48,722 nt of DNA from a bacterium (GTDB lineage Bacteria > Chloroflexota > Dormibacteria > Aeolococcales > Bog-877). Position numbers and translations under genes: made by a program. Location: positions 1 to 48,722 of the forward strand of contig JAJYXT010000004.1 in assembly GCA_021801645.1 (NCBI GenBank), given 5' to 3'. The notes below the pieces were generated by a model that worked only from the letters and a program-made list of their open reading frames with translations, had not been told where the DNA came from and made no database searches. Shown here piece by piece: positions 1-7,879 of the stretch; within the stretch, counting starts at the first letter, position 1, and each line of letters opens with the position of its first letter.

Positions 1-182
1 TAGCGGGTCTCCCCGCGCGTGCGGCTGGCCAGTCTCGGCCCGAAGCCGATCGAGAACTCGTCCACCTGGATCCCGGCCCACTTGGCGACGGCGAAGTGGC
101 CGGCCTCATGCAGGGAGATGACGACCAGGAGCATGAGCACGATGCCGCCCACGCTCTGCCAGGTGAAGGCAAACCCGGTCAC
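1..182 (-). CDS. rseP: RseP/RIP-type site-2 zinc metalloprotease, N-terminal fragment
   Basis: The first 60 codons are present; the gene runs off the left edge. The product is an intramembrane zinc protease of the site-2 family, which cleaves membrane-anchored regulators such as anti-sigma factors. A hydrophobic first membrane segment is followed at about residues 25-29 by HEAGH, the HExxH zinc-binding and catalytic motif, and then by a stretch containing VDEFSIGFGP that is typical of the family. The GTG start overlaps the TGA stop of dxr (GTGA), so the two are probably translationally coupled. The order dxr-rseP after cdsA is the standard arrangement in many bacteria. The PDZ domain and the second active-site motif lie outside the window. 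Confidence 0.9.
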   Translation of the reverse strand, partial: MTGFAFTWQSVGGIVLMLLVVISLHEAGHFAVAKWAGIQVDEFSIGFGPRLASRTRGETR

Positions 183-1354
183 GGGCGCCCACCCCCCGTG
201 GCGGCCCGACGGTCCAGCTGGCCAACCATCTCGGCGGCCATGTTGCGCCCGAAGGCGTCTGCCGCCAGGACCTCCTCCAGGGTCTTCGGGGGGGCGCCGG
301 AGTACGAGCCGGTCACCTCCGATACCACCTCCACCACCTCCCCGAATCGCAGCCCACCGCGAAGGAAGGCGGCCACCGCCACCTCGTTGGCGGCGTTCAT
401 CACCGCAGGTGCCCCCCCGCCCCGGACCGCCGCCTCGCGGGCCAGCCCCAGGGCGGGGAAGCGGCTCGGGTCCGGCTCCTCGAACTCGAGCCTGCCCGCC
501 GCGGCCAGATCCAGGGGGGGGACGACTCCGGGCAGCCGCCGGCCACCGGAGAGGGCCAGGGCTATGGGGGCGCGCATGTCGGCCAACCCGAGCTGGGCCA
601 CCATGGTGCCGTCACAGAACTCCACGGCAGAGTGGACGGCGCTCTGGGGGTGGATCACCACCGAGATCCTGTTGTACGGGATCGAGAAGAGGAAATGGGC
701 CTCGATCACCTCCAGCCCCTTGTTCATCATGGTGGCGCTGTCCACGGTCACCTTTGGCCCCATCTTCCAATTGGGGTGGGCCAGAGCCATCTCCGGTGTG
801 GCGTCTGCGAGCCCAGCCAGCGGAGCGGTGCGGAAGGGGCCGCCGCTGGCCGTGAGCCAGAGGCGCGCCACGTCCTGGGGCGCCTCCCCGCGCAGGCACT
901 GCCAGATGGCCGAGTGCTCGCTATCCACGGGCACGATCTCCGCCCCTGACCGGCGGGCGGCGGCGGTGACCAGCTCGCCGGCCATCACCAGGACCTCCTT
1001 GGTGGCGATCGCGAGCCGGCAGGGGCGGTCGAGGGCCGCCAGGGTGGGGAGCAGGGCGGCCGCCCCACCGCCGGCAACCAGCACCACATCCGCCTTCGGG
1101 TCGGCGACCAGCTGGCAGGCGGCATCCCCGCCGACCTGAACTCCGGCCGGCACCGGACCGTCAGGGTCGACCACCACGGGCGCCGCCCCCGGGAACGGCC
1201 GCAGCGCCTCCTGGAGAGCCTGCGTTCCATGCCCGGCCACGGCCCCCAGCAGCTCGAACTGCTCGCGGTAGCGGGAGATGACCTCCAGCGCCTGGCTGCC
1301 GATGGACCCGGTGGCCCCCAGCACCACGACGCGGGTCCGCCTAGCGGAGGGCAC
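179..1354 (-). CDS. dxr: 1-deoxy-D-xylulose 5-phosphate reductoisomerase
   Basis: This cytosolic enzyme converts DXP to 2-C-methyl-D-erythritol 4-phosphate with NADPH, the committed step of the MEP isoprenoid pathway. The 391-residue length is normal. GATGSIG at residues 13-19 is the NADPH-binding loop. The metal-site segment VDSEHSAIWQCL is near residue 142, and the substrate loop with WKMGPKVTVDSATMMNKG is near 196. The start is GTG and overlaps the end of cdsA by 14 bases; the end overlaps rseP by 4. Isoprenoid precursors made here feed UppS, encoded just upstream in the same operon. The assignment is clear from motifs, length and neighbours. Confidence 0.97.
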   Translation of the reverse strand: MPSARRTRVVVLGATGSIGSQALEVISRYREQFELLGAVAGHGTQALQEALRPFPGAAPVVVDPDGPVPAGVQVGGDAACQLVADPKADVVLVAGGGAAALLPTLAALDRPCRLAIATKEVLVMAGELVTAAARRSGAEIVPVDSEHSAIWQCLRGEAPQDVARLWLTASGGPFRTAPLAGLADATPEMALAHPNWKMGPKVTVDSATMMNKGLEVIEAHFLFSIPYNRISVVIHPQSAVHSAVEFCDGTMVAQLGLADMRAPIALALSGGRRLPGVVPPLDLAAAGRLEFEEPDPSRFPALGLAREAAVRGGGAPAVMNAANEVAVAAFLRGGLRFGEVVEVVSEVTGSYSGAPPKTLEEVLAADAFGRNMAAEMVGQLDRRAATGGGRP

Positions 1355-2150
1355 CGGCCGCCACCAGCAGCGTGTACATCACCGGAGCGACGAAGAGCAG
1401 GCTGTCCACCCGGTCCAGTATGCCGCCGTGCCCGGGAATCAGCCTTCCGGAGTCCTTGACGCCAAGCTCGCGCTTGAGCTGGGACTCTGCCAGGTCCCCG
1501 GCGATGGCCGCCAGGGAGCAGGTGGCGGCGACCAGCACCGCGATCTCCCAGGAGAGCCCGGGGAGCGCCAGCGGCAGGAGCGCCGACACCGCCAGGGCGG
1601 GAAGGAGGAAGCCGGCGGCGGCGCCCTCCCAGGTCTTGGAGGGGCTTATCCGGGGAAAGAAGGGATGGCGGCCCAGGCGGGAGCCCACCAGGTACGCCCC
1701 GGTGTCCCCCAGCACCGACACCCCCACCGCCAGGAGGACCATCTCCGTCCCCCGGGAGTGGGCGCTCCGGTACAGGAGGGGCAGGAACCCGGCCAGGTAG
1801 CCGATCCAAACGGCACCTCCCAGCGCCACCGCCCAGCGCGCCACCGGCCGGCTTTCGGGTCGGGATAGCAGCGCCAGGGCCAGCCCCGCCAGCACCCCGG
1901 CGGTGAGGCCCACGCTGGCCGCGGGCACCGTCGGGTAGGCGTAGCGGAGCACCCAGAACGCCGACAGCGGGGCCAGGACCAGCAGGTTGGGCAGGAGCCC
2001 CGCTCCCCGCCAGAGCCGCCGGTACTCAAAAAGGCCGAGGGCCGCGACCAGCACCACCAGCGCCGCCAGGTACCCCGGGCCCATCTCCAGGGCGACGCCC
2101 AGCACCGCCAGCAGAGCGGTCCCGCTGGCGGTCCGGACCCAGAGCCTCAA
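1341..2150 (-). CDS. cdsA: Phosphatidate cytidylyltransferase
   Basis: This integral membrane enzyme makes CDP-diacylglycerol from phosphatidic acid and CTP, the branch point for phospholipid synthesis. The 269-residue protein is hydrophobic with about seven or eight membrane segments. Its C-terminal third carries the CDP-diglyceride synthetase signature: SQLKRELGVKDSG followed by PGHGGILDRVDS, with the conserved Lys-Asp and Asp-Arg pairs. The start is TTG and shares four bases (TTGA) with the uppS stop, implying coupled translation. It sits between uppS and dxr in the standard order. No anomalies were seen. Confidence 0.96.
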   Translation of the reverse strand: MRLWVRTASGTALLAVLGVALEMGPGYLAALVVLVAALGLFEYRRLWRGAGLLPNLLVLAPLSAFWVLRYAYPTVPAASVGLTAGVLAGLALALLSRPESRPVARWAVALGGAVWIGYLAGFLPLLYRSAHSRGTEMVLLAVGVSVLGDTGAYLVGSRLGRHPFFPRISPSKTWEGAAAGFLLPALAVSALLPLALPGLSWEIAVLVAATCSLAAIAGDLAESQLKRELGVKDSGRLIPGHGGILDRVDSLLFVAPVMYTLLVAAGALR

Positions 2151-2857
2151 CCGAGCTCCGGGACTCCGCCGAAGCGGCGGACCCTGACGGCGTATTCGGC
2201 GAGGGCCGCCTCCAGGTCGGCGGCTCCGAAATCGGGCCAGAGGGTCTGGGTGACGTACAGCTCGGCATAGGCCGCCTGCCAGATCAGGAAGTTGCTGGTC
2301 CGGAGTTCGCCGGCGGTGCGGATGATGAGGTCGGGATCAGGCAGTCCCGCGGTGTAGAGGTGGGCGGCGAGGGTCTCCTCGTCCAGCTGGCGAAGGTCCT
2401 GTCCCTCCCGGGCGAGGGCGCGGACGGCGTCCACGATCTCGGCCCGGCCGCCGTAGTTGATGGCGACGTTGAGGGCTCCCCTGGTGTTCTCCCGGGTGCG
2501 CACCTCGGCCTCCTCCACCAGTCGGCAGAGCCGCGCCGAGAGCCGCTCCCGGCGCCCGATGACCCGGATCCGCACCCCATTCTGGTGGAGCTCGTCCACC
2601 TCCTCCTGGAGCGTCTGCTCGAAGAGGCGCATCAGGGTGGCCACCTCGTACCGTGGGCGGGACCAGTTCTCGGTGGAGAAGGCGTAGAGGGTCAGGTGAT
2701 GTACCCCGGCCCGGTCCGCGGCCTCCATGACGCGCCGGATGGCCCTGATCCCAGCTCGATGTCCCTCGGTGCGCCGCCGGCCCCGCTGCCGAGCCCAGCG
2801 CCCGTTGCCGTCCATGATGATCCCGATGTGGGCGGGCAAGGCCGCGCGCTCAGCCAC
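2147..2857 (-). CDS. uppS: Isoprenyl (undecaprenyl) diphosphate synthase, cis-type
   Basis: The product condenses isopentenyl diphosphate units onto farnesyl diphosphate in cis to make the C55-type lipid carrier used for peptidoglycan and glycan export. The N-terminus reads HIGIIMDGNGRWA, with catalytic Asp at about residue 16 and the phosphate-binding GNGR loop. Downstream are TLYAFSTENWSRP (residues about 68-80), ALNVAINYGGRAEI, and PDLIIRTAGELRTSNFLIWQ-type segments. The start is GTG, 15 bases after the frr stop. Its length of 236 residues is typical. Whether the chain product is C55 or another length cannot be told from the sequence. Confidence 0.96.
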   Translation of the reverse strand: MAERAALPAHIGIIMDGNGRWARQRGRRRTEGHRAGIRAIRRVMEAADRAGVHHLTLYAFSTENWSRPRYEVATLMRLFEQTLQEEVDELHQNGVRIRVIGRRERLSARLCRLVEEAEVRTRENTRGALNVAINYGGRAEIVDAVRALAREGQDLRQLDEETLAAHLYTAGLPDPDLIIRTAGELRTSNFLIWQAAYAELYVTQTLWPDFGAADLEAALAEYAVRVRRFGGVPELG

Positions 2858-2872
2858 CGGCCGAATCCCCGC

Positions 2873-3430
2873 TCACACCTCGAGAAGCTCGACTTCCTTC
2901 CGCCGGGCGATCTCCTCCACCCGCTCCACGTGGCGGTCCGTGATCCGCTGCAGGTCGCCGTGGGCGCGCTGAGCCTGGTCCTCGGAGATCTCCCCGTCGT
3001 GTTCCAGCTTGCGCAGCCGCTCCAGGTCGTCGCGGCGGATGTTGCGAATGGCCACCTTGGCCTCCTCGGAGCGCTGCTTCACGAGGCGCACGAACTCCCG
3101 GCGCCGCTCCTCGTTGAGCGGGGGCACGGGTACCCTGATCACCTGGCCGTCGTTGCTGGGGTTGAGGCCCAGCTCACTGCGCTGCAGAGCCCGCTCGATG
3201 GCCGCGATGAGGTGCCGGTCCCACGGCTGGACCAGGATCATGTGTGGCTCGGGGGCCGAGAGGCTGGCCACCTGATTGATGGGCACCTGGCTCTCGTACG
3301 CGTCCACCTTGACGTGCTCGATCAGGGCCGGTGAGGCTCGTCCCGTGCGGATCGAGGCCAGCTCGCGCTGCAGCGCGTCCAGGCTCTTGGCCATCCGCTC
3401 CTCCGCCGAGCGCAGGAGGTCGGCGCTCAA
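2873..3430 (-). CDS. frr: Ribosome recycling factor
   Basis: With EF-G, RRF splits post-termination ribosomes. The 185-residue length is exactly that of the family. The N-terminal helix contains [16 protein letters not shown] followed by [19 protein letters not shown], the conserved hinge region. The C-terminal helix has the usual LKRxxR-like charged pattern. The TTG start overlaps the pyrH stop (TTGA). The first internal ATG, at codon 13, would remove the conserved first helix, so the TTG start is preferred. The pyrH-frr pairing is nearly universal in bacteria. Confidence 0.96.
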   Translation of the reverse strand: MSADLLRSAEERMAKSLDALQRELASIRTGRASPALIEHVKVDAYESQVPINQVASLSAPEPHMILVQPWDRHLIAAIERALQRSELGLNPSNDGQVIRVPVPPLNEERRREFVRLVKQRSEEAKVAIRNIRRDDLERLRKLEHDGEISEDQAQRAHGDLQRITDRHVERVEEIARRKEVELLEV

Positions 3431-4194
3431 CCCAGATGATCCTGGTCGGTGACCAGCGTCCCGACCCGCTCGCCGCTCACCGCCCGGGCCAGGTTGCCCG
3501 GGGTGAAGAGATCGAGGACCAGCAGGGGAAGGCGGTTGTCCATGCAGAGGGTGATCGCCGTGTTGTCCATCACCTGCAGCCCGCGGTTGAGGACATCCAG
3601 GTAGGAGATGGTCTCGAACCGCTCGGCGTTGGCGTCCTTGGTGGGGTCGGCGCTGTACACCCCGTCGACCCGAGTGGCCTTGATGAGCACGTCAGCACCG
3701 ATCTCGGCGGCCCGCAGGGCGGCGGGGGTGTCGGTGGTGAAGAAGGGGTTGCCCGAGCCGGCGCAGAAGACGACCACCCTCCCCTTCTCCAAATGGCGGA
3801 TGGCCCGCCCCCGGATGTACGGCTCGGCCACCTGGTGCATCTCGATGGCGGTCTGCACCCGGGTGGGCATGCCGTGCGCCTCAAGGGCGTCCCGGAGGGC
3901 GAGTCCGTTGATCACGGTTCCCAGCATCCCCATCAGGTCGGCGGTGACCCGGTTCATCCCCCGTCGGGCCCCAGCCAGCCCGCGGAAGATATTGCCGCCG
4001 CCCATCATCACCGCGATCTCGGTCCCCAGCTGGTGCGCGGCCTGCAGCTCCAGGGCCACGGTGTCGAGCACCAAGGGGTCGATGCCGTAGCCGCCGTCCC
4101 CGACCAGCGCCTCCCCGCTGAGCTTGATCACCACCCTCCGGTAGCGGGCTGGGGGTTGCTGCCGGTCCTGGGCCGCCACCCCGGTCAGGGGCAT
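3427..4194 (-). CDS. pyrH: Uridylate kinase (UMP kinase)
   Basis: This hexameric bacterial UMP kinase phosphorylates UMP to UDP for pyrimidine nucleotide synthesis. KLSGEAL near the N-terminus is the phosphate-binding loop. MGGGNIFRG and the [29 protein letters not shown] segment match the amino-acid-kinase fold. I place the start at the ATG at 4194, giving 255 residues. It follows the tsf stop by four bases and has an AGGTGG ribosome-binding site upstream. An in-frame GTG at 4230 would add 12 residues and overlap tsf by 32 bases; it is less likely. The stop overlaps frr by four bases. Confidence 0.95.
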   Translation of the reverse strand: MPLTGVAAQDRQQPPARYRRVVIKLSGEALVGDGGYGIDPLVLDTVALELQAAHQLGTEIAVMMGGGNIFRGLAGARRGMNRVTADLMGMLGTVINGLALRDALEAHGMPTRVQTAIEMHQVAEPYIRGRAIRHLEKGRVVVFCAGSGNPFFTTDTPAALRAAEIGADVLIKATRVDGVYSADPTKDANAERFETISYLDVLNRGLQVMDNTAITLCMDNRLPLLVLDLFTPGNLARAVSGERVGTLVTDQDHLG

Positions 4195-4198
4195 CGCC

Positions 4199-4834
4199 TC
4201 AACCACCTGAGCCTCCCTCACCTCTCTCACCCAGGGGGAAGCGGGCGAAGCGGGCCACCGCGATGTTCTCCCCCGTCGAGGCGATGGTCTCCTTGATCAC
4301 CTCCTCCACGCGGCGGGCCTTCTTGCCGGCCTCGTCCCGGATCCAGGGTTGCTCGTACAGGCAGACCGTCTCCAACCACTTGCGCAGCTTCCCCTCGACG
4401 ATCTGGTCCACCCGAGACGGATCACGCCCCTCTCCGGCGGCCTGCTGGCGGTAGATCTCCCTCTCGTGCTCCAAAACCTCCGCGGGGACGTCCTCCCGGC
4501 GGACCCAGTGCGGGCCGAGGCTGGCCACCTGCAGGGCCAGGTCGTGGACCAGCGCCTTGAACTCGTCGGTTCGGGCCACGAAGTCGCTCTCGCAGTTGAC
4601 CTCCAAGAGGACCCCCAGCCGCCCCCCGGGGTGGATGTAGGCGTCCACCAGCCCCTCGCGGGTCTCTCGCTCGGCTCGCTTCTCCGCCGAGGCGAGCCCC
4701 TTGGTGCGCAGCAGGTCTCGGGCGCGGTCGAAGTCCCCCGCCGAGTCCACCAGGGCGCGCTTGACGTCCATGATCCCCGCTCCGGTCTGCTGGCGCAGCT
4801 GGCGCACCATCTCCGCCGAGATCTCCTGGCTCAC
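4199..4834 (-). CDS. tsf: Translation elongation factor Ts, short form
   Basis: EF-Ts is the nucleotide exchange factor for EF-Tu. The N-terminal UBA-like domain has [19 protein letters not shown], and the core contains [18 protein letters not shown], the segment that contacts EF-Tu (TDF-like). At 211 residues it is shorter than the E. coli protein (about 283) and matches the compact form seen in Thermus, cyanobacteria and others, with one core subdomain reduced. The start is GTG, with GTGA shared with the rpsB stop. The rpsB-tsf-pyrH-frr order is canonical. Confidence 0.96.
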   Translation of the reverse strand: MSQEISAEMVRQLRQQTGAGIMDVKRALVDSAGDFDRARDLLRTKGLASAEKRAERETREGLVDAYIHPGGRLGVLLEVNCESDFVARTDEFKALVHDLALQVASLGPHWVRREDVPAEVLEHEREIYRQQAAGEGRDPSRVDQIVEGKLRKWLETVCLYEQPWIRDEAGKKARRVEEVIKETIASTGENIAVARFARFPLGERGEGGSGG

Positions 4835-5637
4835 TCCCCGACCTCCTCATGCTCCGGCTCCAGGCTGGCCTCGGCTGCCGCCTGCTCCTCGGCGGCCCGG
4901 AGCTGGGCCGCCCGCTCCGCCGCGGCCTGGGCCTGGGCGGCCTCGATCTGCCGACGCTGGTCCAGCCCGTCCACGATCGCGTTGGTGAGCCGGGTCACGA
5001 TCAGGCGGACGCTGCGGATGGCGTCGTCGTTGCCGGGGATCACGTAGCTGATCTCGTCAGGGTCGCAGTTGCTGTCGGTGATGGCGATGATCGGGATCCT
5101 GAGCTTGTTGGCCTCGGTGACCGCGAGCCGCTCCTTGTGCGGGTCGACCACGAAGAGGGCTGCCGGAAGGCGCTTCATTCCGGTGATGCCGGAGAAGTTG
5201 CGCCGGAGGCGTTCCAACTCATCCTCGCGACGCCGCTGCTCCTTCTTGATCATGCCCGCGAATCCGTCCCGCTCCTGGCGCTCGGAGAGCTCGGTGAGCC
5301 GGCGCAGCTGCAGCTTCACCACCTCGAAGTTGGTGAGCATGCCTCCCATCCAGCGGTTGATCACGTAAGGCTGGTGAGAGCGCCCGCACTCCGCCTCGAT
5401 GGTGTCCCGGGCCTGCTTCTTGGTCCCCACGAAGAGGATCTGGCCCCCCTGGGCCACGGTGTCCCGGGCGAAGGCGCAGGCCGCATCCAGGAGCTCCACG
5501 GTTTGGGCCACGTCGAGGATGTGGATCCCCCCGCGGCTGGCGAATATGTAGGGCCGCATCTTGGGGTTCCACCGGCTGGTCTGGTGACCGAAGTGGACCC
5601 CGTTTTGCAGAAGCTCGGTGAGCGTGGCCACGGGCAT
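4831..5637 (-). CDS. rpsB: 30S ribosomal protein S2
   Basis: S2 binds the head-platform junction of the small subunit and is needed for S1 docking. The family N-terminus is recognised at the ATG at 5637: MPVATLTELLQNGVHFGHQT, followed by RWNPKMRPYIF. The frame stays open another 80 codons upstream, but that stretch looks non-coding and has no S2 similarity. The body contains GTKKQA, RWMGGMLTNF and PIIAITDSNCDP signatures. After the globular domain (about residue 228) there is a roughly 40-residue Ala/Glu/Gln-rich tail ending in an acidic stretch. The protein has 268 residues. It overlaps tsf by four bases. Confidence 0.96.
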   Translation of the reverse strand: MPVATLTELLQNGVHFGHQTSRWNPKMRPYIFASRGGIHILDVAQTVELLDAACAFARDTVAQGGQILFVGTKKQARDTIEAECGRSHQPYVINRWMGGMLTNFEVVKLQLRRLTELSERQERDGFAGMIKKEQRRREDELERLRRNFSGITGMKRLPAALFVVDPHKERLAVTEANKLRIPIIAITDSNCDPDEISYVIPGNDDAIRSVRLIVTRLTNAIVDGLDQRRQIEAAQAQAAAERAAQLRAAEEQAAAEASLEPEHEEVGE

Positions 5638-5845
5638 GGTGCGCCTCCAGTTGCGTTGAACCTCTGCCCACCATCGACCGGCACCCGGCCCAGGGGAACC
5701 CGGGGGCCGTCCGGCGGGCATGTGAATTTGATCTCCGCCGCCAATGGTAGCCCAAAAGCCGGAACCTATCGCCGAAAGCACCGGGCATGAGGGCCCTGCC
5801 GGCGGCCTCGCCTCTTCGGCAGAGCGGCCGGTGTCCCGGTCGGAC
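5638..5845 (-). promoter_or_regulatory. hslU-rpsB intergenic region, probable rpsB promoter and leader
   Basis: This 208-base gap is the longest break between topA and rseP, so it is the likely place for the promoter of the rpsB-tsf-pyrH cluster. A TACCAT hexamer on the minus strand at 5749-5744 could be a -10 box, leaving a leader of about 100 bases. No good -35 match lies 17 bases upstream. A GGAG ribosome-binding site precedes the rpsB ATG. In many bacteria the rpsB leader is bound by S2, but I could not identify that structure here. No convincing terminator follows hslU. Confidence 0.35.
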
Positions 5846-7264
5846 CTAGAGCACGTATCGGCGCAGGTCCTGGTCACGGACCAGATCCCCGAGCCGCTCG
5901 CGGACGAACTCAGCGTCCACCGTCACCCGCTGGCTGCGGTACTGCTCGGCGGCGAAGGAGACGTCCTGAAGCACCCGCTCCATGACGGTGAAGAGCCGCC
6001 GGGCACCGATGTTCTCGTCCCGCTCGTTGACCAGGAAGGCCTGCCGGGCCAGCTCGGCGGTGCCCTCCTCGGTGAAGTCCAGCTCCACCTCCTCAGTGGC
6101 GAGCAGCGCCCGGTACTGAGCGGTGAGGGAGTTGCTGGGCTCGACCAGGATCCGCCGCAGGTCAGTCTCCCCCAGCGAGGTCAGCTCCACCCGGATCGGG
6201 AACCTCCCCTGGAACTCCGGGATCAGGTCGGACGGCCGGGCGGAGGTGAAGGCGCCCGCGGCCACGAACAGGATGTGCTCGGTGCTCACCGAGCCGTAGC
6301 GGGTGCTTACCGTGGAGCCCTCGATGATCGGCAGGAGGTCGCGCTGCACCCCGGCCCCGCTCACGTCCGGCCCGTGGCTCTCGGTGTACGCCCCGGCGAT
6401 CTTGTCGACCTCGTCGATGAAGACGATCCCATTCTCCTCGACGGACCGGATGGCGTCGTCGTACACCCGGTCCATGTCCACCAGCCGCTCGGTCTCCTCC
6501 TGGGTCAGGGTGTGACGGGCGTCGGCGACGCTCATCCGGCGCATCCGCCGCCGAGGGGGCGCCATCTGGCTGAAGAAGTCGGCCAGCGACCAGCCAATCT
6601 CCTCGTAACCGGTTCCCGAGAAGACCTCGACCGGGGCGTTGTACGACTCCTCCACCTCGATCTCGATGAGGCGGTCCTCCAGCTTACGGTTGGCCAGCTT
6701 GCGCGCCAGCTGGCGCCGCCGCGCCCGCTCCCGCCGGAGGGCCAGACGCCGGTCCGGCTCATCGAGGGGCGGCTCGCCGGCTCCTCCCGCTCCATCGCTG
6801 GAGGCGGGGGCCTCGGGGACGGGCCCCTCCCGGGAGGCGCGCTCCTGCTCCACCAGCCGGTCGACGATCCGCGCCTCGGCCCGCTGTTTGGCCTCGTCCT
6901 CCACCTCGGCCACTCGCTGGCTCTGGAGCTGGGTGATGGTCTGCTCCAGGAGGTCGCGGACGATCGACTCCACGTCCCGTCCCACGTACCCCACCTCGGT
7001 GAACTTGGTGGCCTCCACCTTGATGAAGGGGGAGTTGGTCAGGAGCGCCAGCCGGCGGGCGATCTCCGTCTTTCCCACCCCGGTGGGCCCGATCAGCAGG
7101 ATGTTGCTGGGCATGATGTCGCCCCGGGCCTCGGGTGCCACCCGCATCCGCCGGATGCGATTGCGAAGCGCCACCGCCATCGCTCTCTTGGCGTCCTGCT
7201 GGCCGACGATGTAGCGGTCGAGAGCGCTGACCACCTCGGCCGCGGTGAGGTCACCTTCAGGCAT
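5846..7264 (-). CDS. hslU: HslU (ClpY) ATPase subunit of the HslVU protease
   Basis: This AAA+ unfoldase feeds proteins into the HslV peptidase chamber in the cytoplasm. GPTGVGKT (residues 59-66) is Walker A, GYVG near residue 92 is the pore loop that grips substrate, and [12 protein letters not shown] is Walker B. The middle (about 130-240) is the charged, divergent I-domain. The C-terminus is RRYVL, matching the short hydrophobic tail that HslU inserts into HslV. The 472-residue length is slightly longer than E. coli (443). The ATG start overlaps the hslV stop by eight bases. The hslV-hslU order is standard. Confidence 0.97.
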   Translation of the reverse strand: MPEGDLTAAEVVSALDRYIVGQQDAKRAMAVALRNRIRRMRVAPEARGDIMPSNILLIGPTGVGKTEIARRLALLTNSPFIKVEATKFTEVGYVGRDVESIVRDLLEQTITQLQSQRVAEVEDEAKQRAEARIVDRLVEQERASREGPVPEAPASSDGAGGAGEPPLDEPDRRLALRRERARRRQLARKLANRKLEDRLIEIEVEESYNAPVEVFSGTGYEEIGWSLADFFSQMAPPRRRMRRMSVADARHTLTQEETERLVDMDRVYDDAIRSVEENGIVFIDEVDKIAGAYTESHGPDVSGAGVQRDLLPIIEGSTVSTRYGSVSTEHILFVAAGAFTSARPSDLIPEFQGRFPIRVELTSLGETDLRRILVEPSNSLTAQYRALLATEEVELDFTEEGTAELARQAFLVNERDENIGARRLFTVMERVLQDVSFAAEQYRSQRVTVDAEFVRERLGDLVRDQDLRRYVL

Positions 7265-7832
7265 CGGAAGCCTCCCCGGGTCCAGGAAGGGTTTCCACGG
7301 TTATCTCGGAGTTGGTGTAGACGCACATGGAGGCGGCGATCTTGAGGGCCTCCACCGCCACCTCGCGGGCGGAGAGCTCGGTGTGCTGGGTCAGCGCCCG
7401 GGCGGCCGCCAGGGCGTACGGGCCCCCGCTGCCGATGGCTCCCAGCCCATCGTCCGGCTCGATCACGTCGCCGTCCCCGCTGAGAAGCAGCAGCTGTCCC
7501 TCCCCGGCCACCACCAGCATGGCGTCCAGGTGGCGCAGGTAACGGTCGGTGCGCCACTCCTTGCCCAGCTCCACGGCCGAGCGCACCAGGTTGCCCTGGT
7601 GCTGCTCCAGCTGGCGCTCGAACTTGTCGAAGAGGGTGAAGGCGTCCGAGACCGAGCCGGCGAACCCCACCACCACCTGGTCGTGGAACAGCCGCCGCAC
7701 CTTGCTGGCGTGGTGCTTCATCACCACGTCGCCCAAGGTCACCTGCCCGTCGCCGGCCACGGCGATCTCCGGCCCCCGCTGGACGGCCACGATGGTGGTG
7801 GCCCGGGGGGTGGATGCCTCATGAGAAGCCAC
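7257..7832 (-). CDS. hslV: HslV (ClpQ) peptidase subunit, threonine protease
   Basis: This is the proteasome-like peptidase of HslVU. The catalytic N-terminal threonine after processing is probably Thr12, in the segment ATTIVAV, so the propeptide would be 11 residues. That is longer than the single Met of E. coli and resembles the longer prosequences of some Gram-positive ClpQ proteins. Other family landmarks are [14 protein letters not shown] and [13 protein letters not shown]. The C-terminus has the [18 protein letters not shown] helix that precedes the usual end. The start is GTG at 7832; no better start lies near it. It follows topA by 47 bases. Confidence 0.96.
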   Translation of the reverse strand: MASHEASTPRATTIVAVQRGPEIAVAGDGQVTLGDVVMKHHASKVRRLFHDQVVVGFAGSVSDAFTLFDKFERQLEQHQGNLVRSAVELGKEWRTDRYLRHLDAMLVVAGEGQLLLLSGDGDVIEPDDGLGAIGSGGPYALAAARALTQHTELSAREVAVEALKIAASMCVYTNSEITVETLPGPGEASDA

Positions 7833-7879
7833 GAAGTCTGAAGTCTACCGCCGCCGGCGGCGGGCCTCCCCGGGGAAGA

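Noticed and set aside
5638-5877. 80-codon N-terminal extension of S2
   Set aside because: The S2 family N-terminus begins at the ATG at 5637 with a good site; the extension is Pro/Gly-rich and overlaps the end of hslU.
5744-7345. 533-codon plus-strand frame opposite hslU
   Set aside because: Antisense shadow of hslU; low-complexity Leu/Pro/Gly translation without motifs.
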